Source of the DNA: Sulfurimonas sp.
GTDB taxonomy: Bacteria; Campylobacterota; Campylobacteria; Campylobacterales; Sulfurimonadaceae
DNA: 64,000 bases
NCBI RefSeq assembly: GCF_018698455.1
Contig: NZ_JABIOQ010000060.1
Span: 1-64,000 of the forward strand
Direction: 5' to 3'
Part shown: positions 63,908 through 64,000 of the stretch, in pieces
How positions within the stretch are numbered: the stretch's first letter is position 1
Layout: every line of letters begins with the position of its first letter
Program-made: the position numbers and the translations under genes
The notes under the pieces: model-generated
Seen by the model: only the letters and a program-made list of their open reading frames with translations
Database searches by the model: none
What the model was told of the DNA's origin: nothing

Positions 63908-64000
63908 CTAAGCCGGTAAGCGTAAAACTCTGGTGATGGCTTGTTTAAGCTGAGCCGGATTAAAAGGCTTCACTATCCAACCAGTAAGTCCGAGTGCCTT
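63908..64000 (-). CDS. Response regulator, C-terminal end only
   Basis: The last 30 codons of a receiver-domain protein run off the window edge. GWIVKPFNPAQLKQAI holds the conserved Lys of the receiver fold, and the protein ends VLRLPA and TAG. The gene starts beyond 64000. It lies 8 bases before the CheZ-like gene and belongs to the chemotaxis operon, so a second CheY is likely. Confidence 0.75.
   Translation of the reverse strand, partial: KALGLTGWIVKPFNPAQLKQAITRVLRLPA

Overview
The window reads as chromosomal DNA of a low-GC Campylobacterota (Epsilonproteobacterium), most likely a free-living Sulfurimonas-like organism. This is inferred from the gene set and its order: a FlgR-type regulator without a DNA-binding domain, sensor kinases with the AHQWRQP box, LPP20-family proteins, and an rluD / FN3 lipoprotein / trmB / ftsE / ftsX / M23-like block that, as I remember it, has the same order in Campylobacter. 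No database was searched.

Layout. 1-5528 is a small accessory island: a C-terminally broken SF2 helicase, a PLD-like protein and an AAA ATPase with a DUF3696-type tail, read leftward as one operon, with a divergent WYL-domain regulator and two palindromes between them. A tRNA 3'-end fragment near 5940 may mark an island edge. 6049-11179 holds a receiver/histidine kinase, TonB, and an amt-glnB-amt nitrogen cluster. 11180-19347 is a rightward housekeeping run (gyrA, LPP20-family gene, flgR, asd, yqhA-like, hemE, radical SAM). tRNA-Asn follows at 19404, with debris of an integrase and an IS630-type transposase beside it. 19997-35582 mixes an OmpA-like lipoprotein, a DTW-domain protein, a flavoprotein, a GGDEF protein, a ThiE/TenI-like protein, a FliK-like/FhlB pair, polA with an HDOD gene, a yfgM/bamB/xer/HD operon and gatC/arsC-like/pilT. 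35583-36244 is gene-poor next to a CAU tRNA. 36395-48057 holds globin, an RND pump, ftsL, rsmH, a broken siroheme methyltransferase gene, sirC, proA/proC and thrC. 48098-55411 is a tightly overlapped cell-envelope block (EnvC-like, ftsX, ftsE, trmB, FN3 lipoprotein, rluD) with divergent rodA. 55417-64000 is a leftward chemotaxis operon: a partial receiver, CheZ-like, CheY, CheA, a CheW split by a CZB zinc domain, a STAS-like protein, a ParA ATPase, a receiver protein, a 68-aa protein and a cold-shock-like/coiled-coil/pseudo-receiver protein.

How the genes work together. The Amt/GlnB genes form an ammonium uptake and sensing unit. FtsE, FtsX and the EnvC-like protein fit an ATP-driven septal amidase activation module. 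The chemotaxis operon carries its own kinase, coupling protein, response regulator, putative phosphatase and a possible positioning ATPase. The proline genes proA and proC are divergent. The siroheme branch looks broken at the methyltransferase step although precorrin-2 dehydrogenase is intact.

The best candidates for undescribed biology are the WYL/AAA/PLD/helicase island and the chemotaxis operon with CheW-CZB, CheZ-like and cold-shock/pseudo-receiver proteins.
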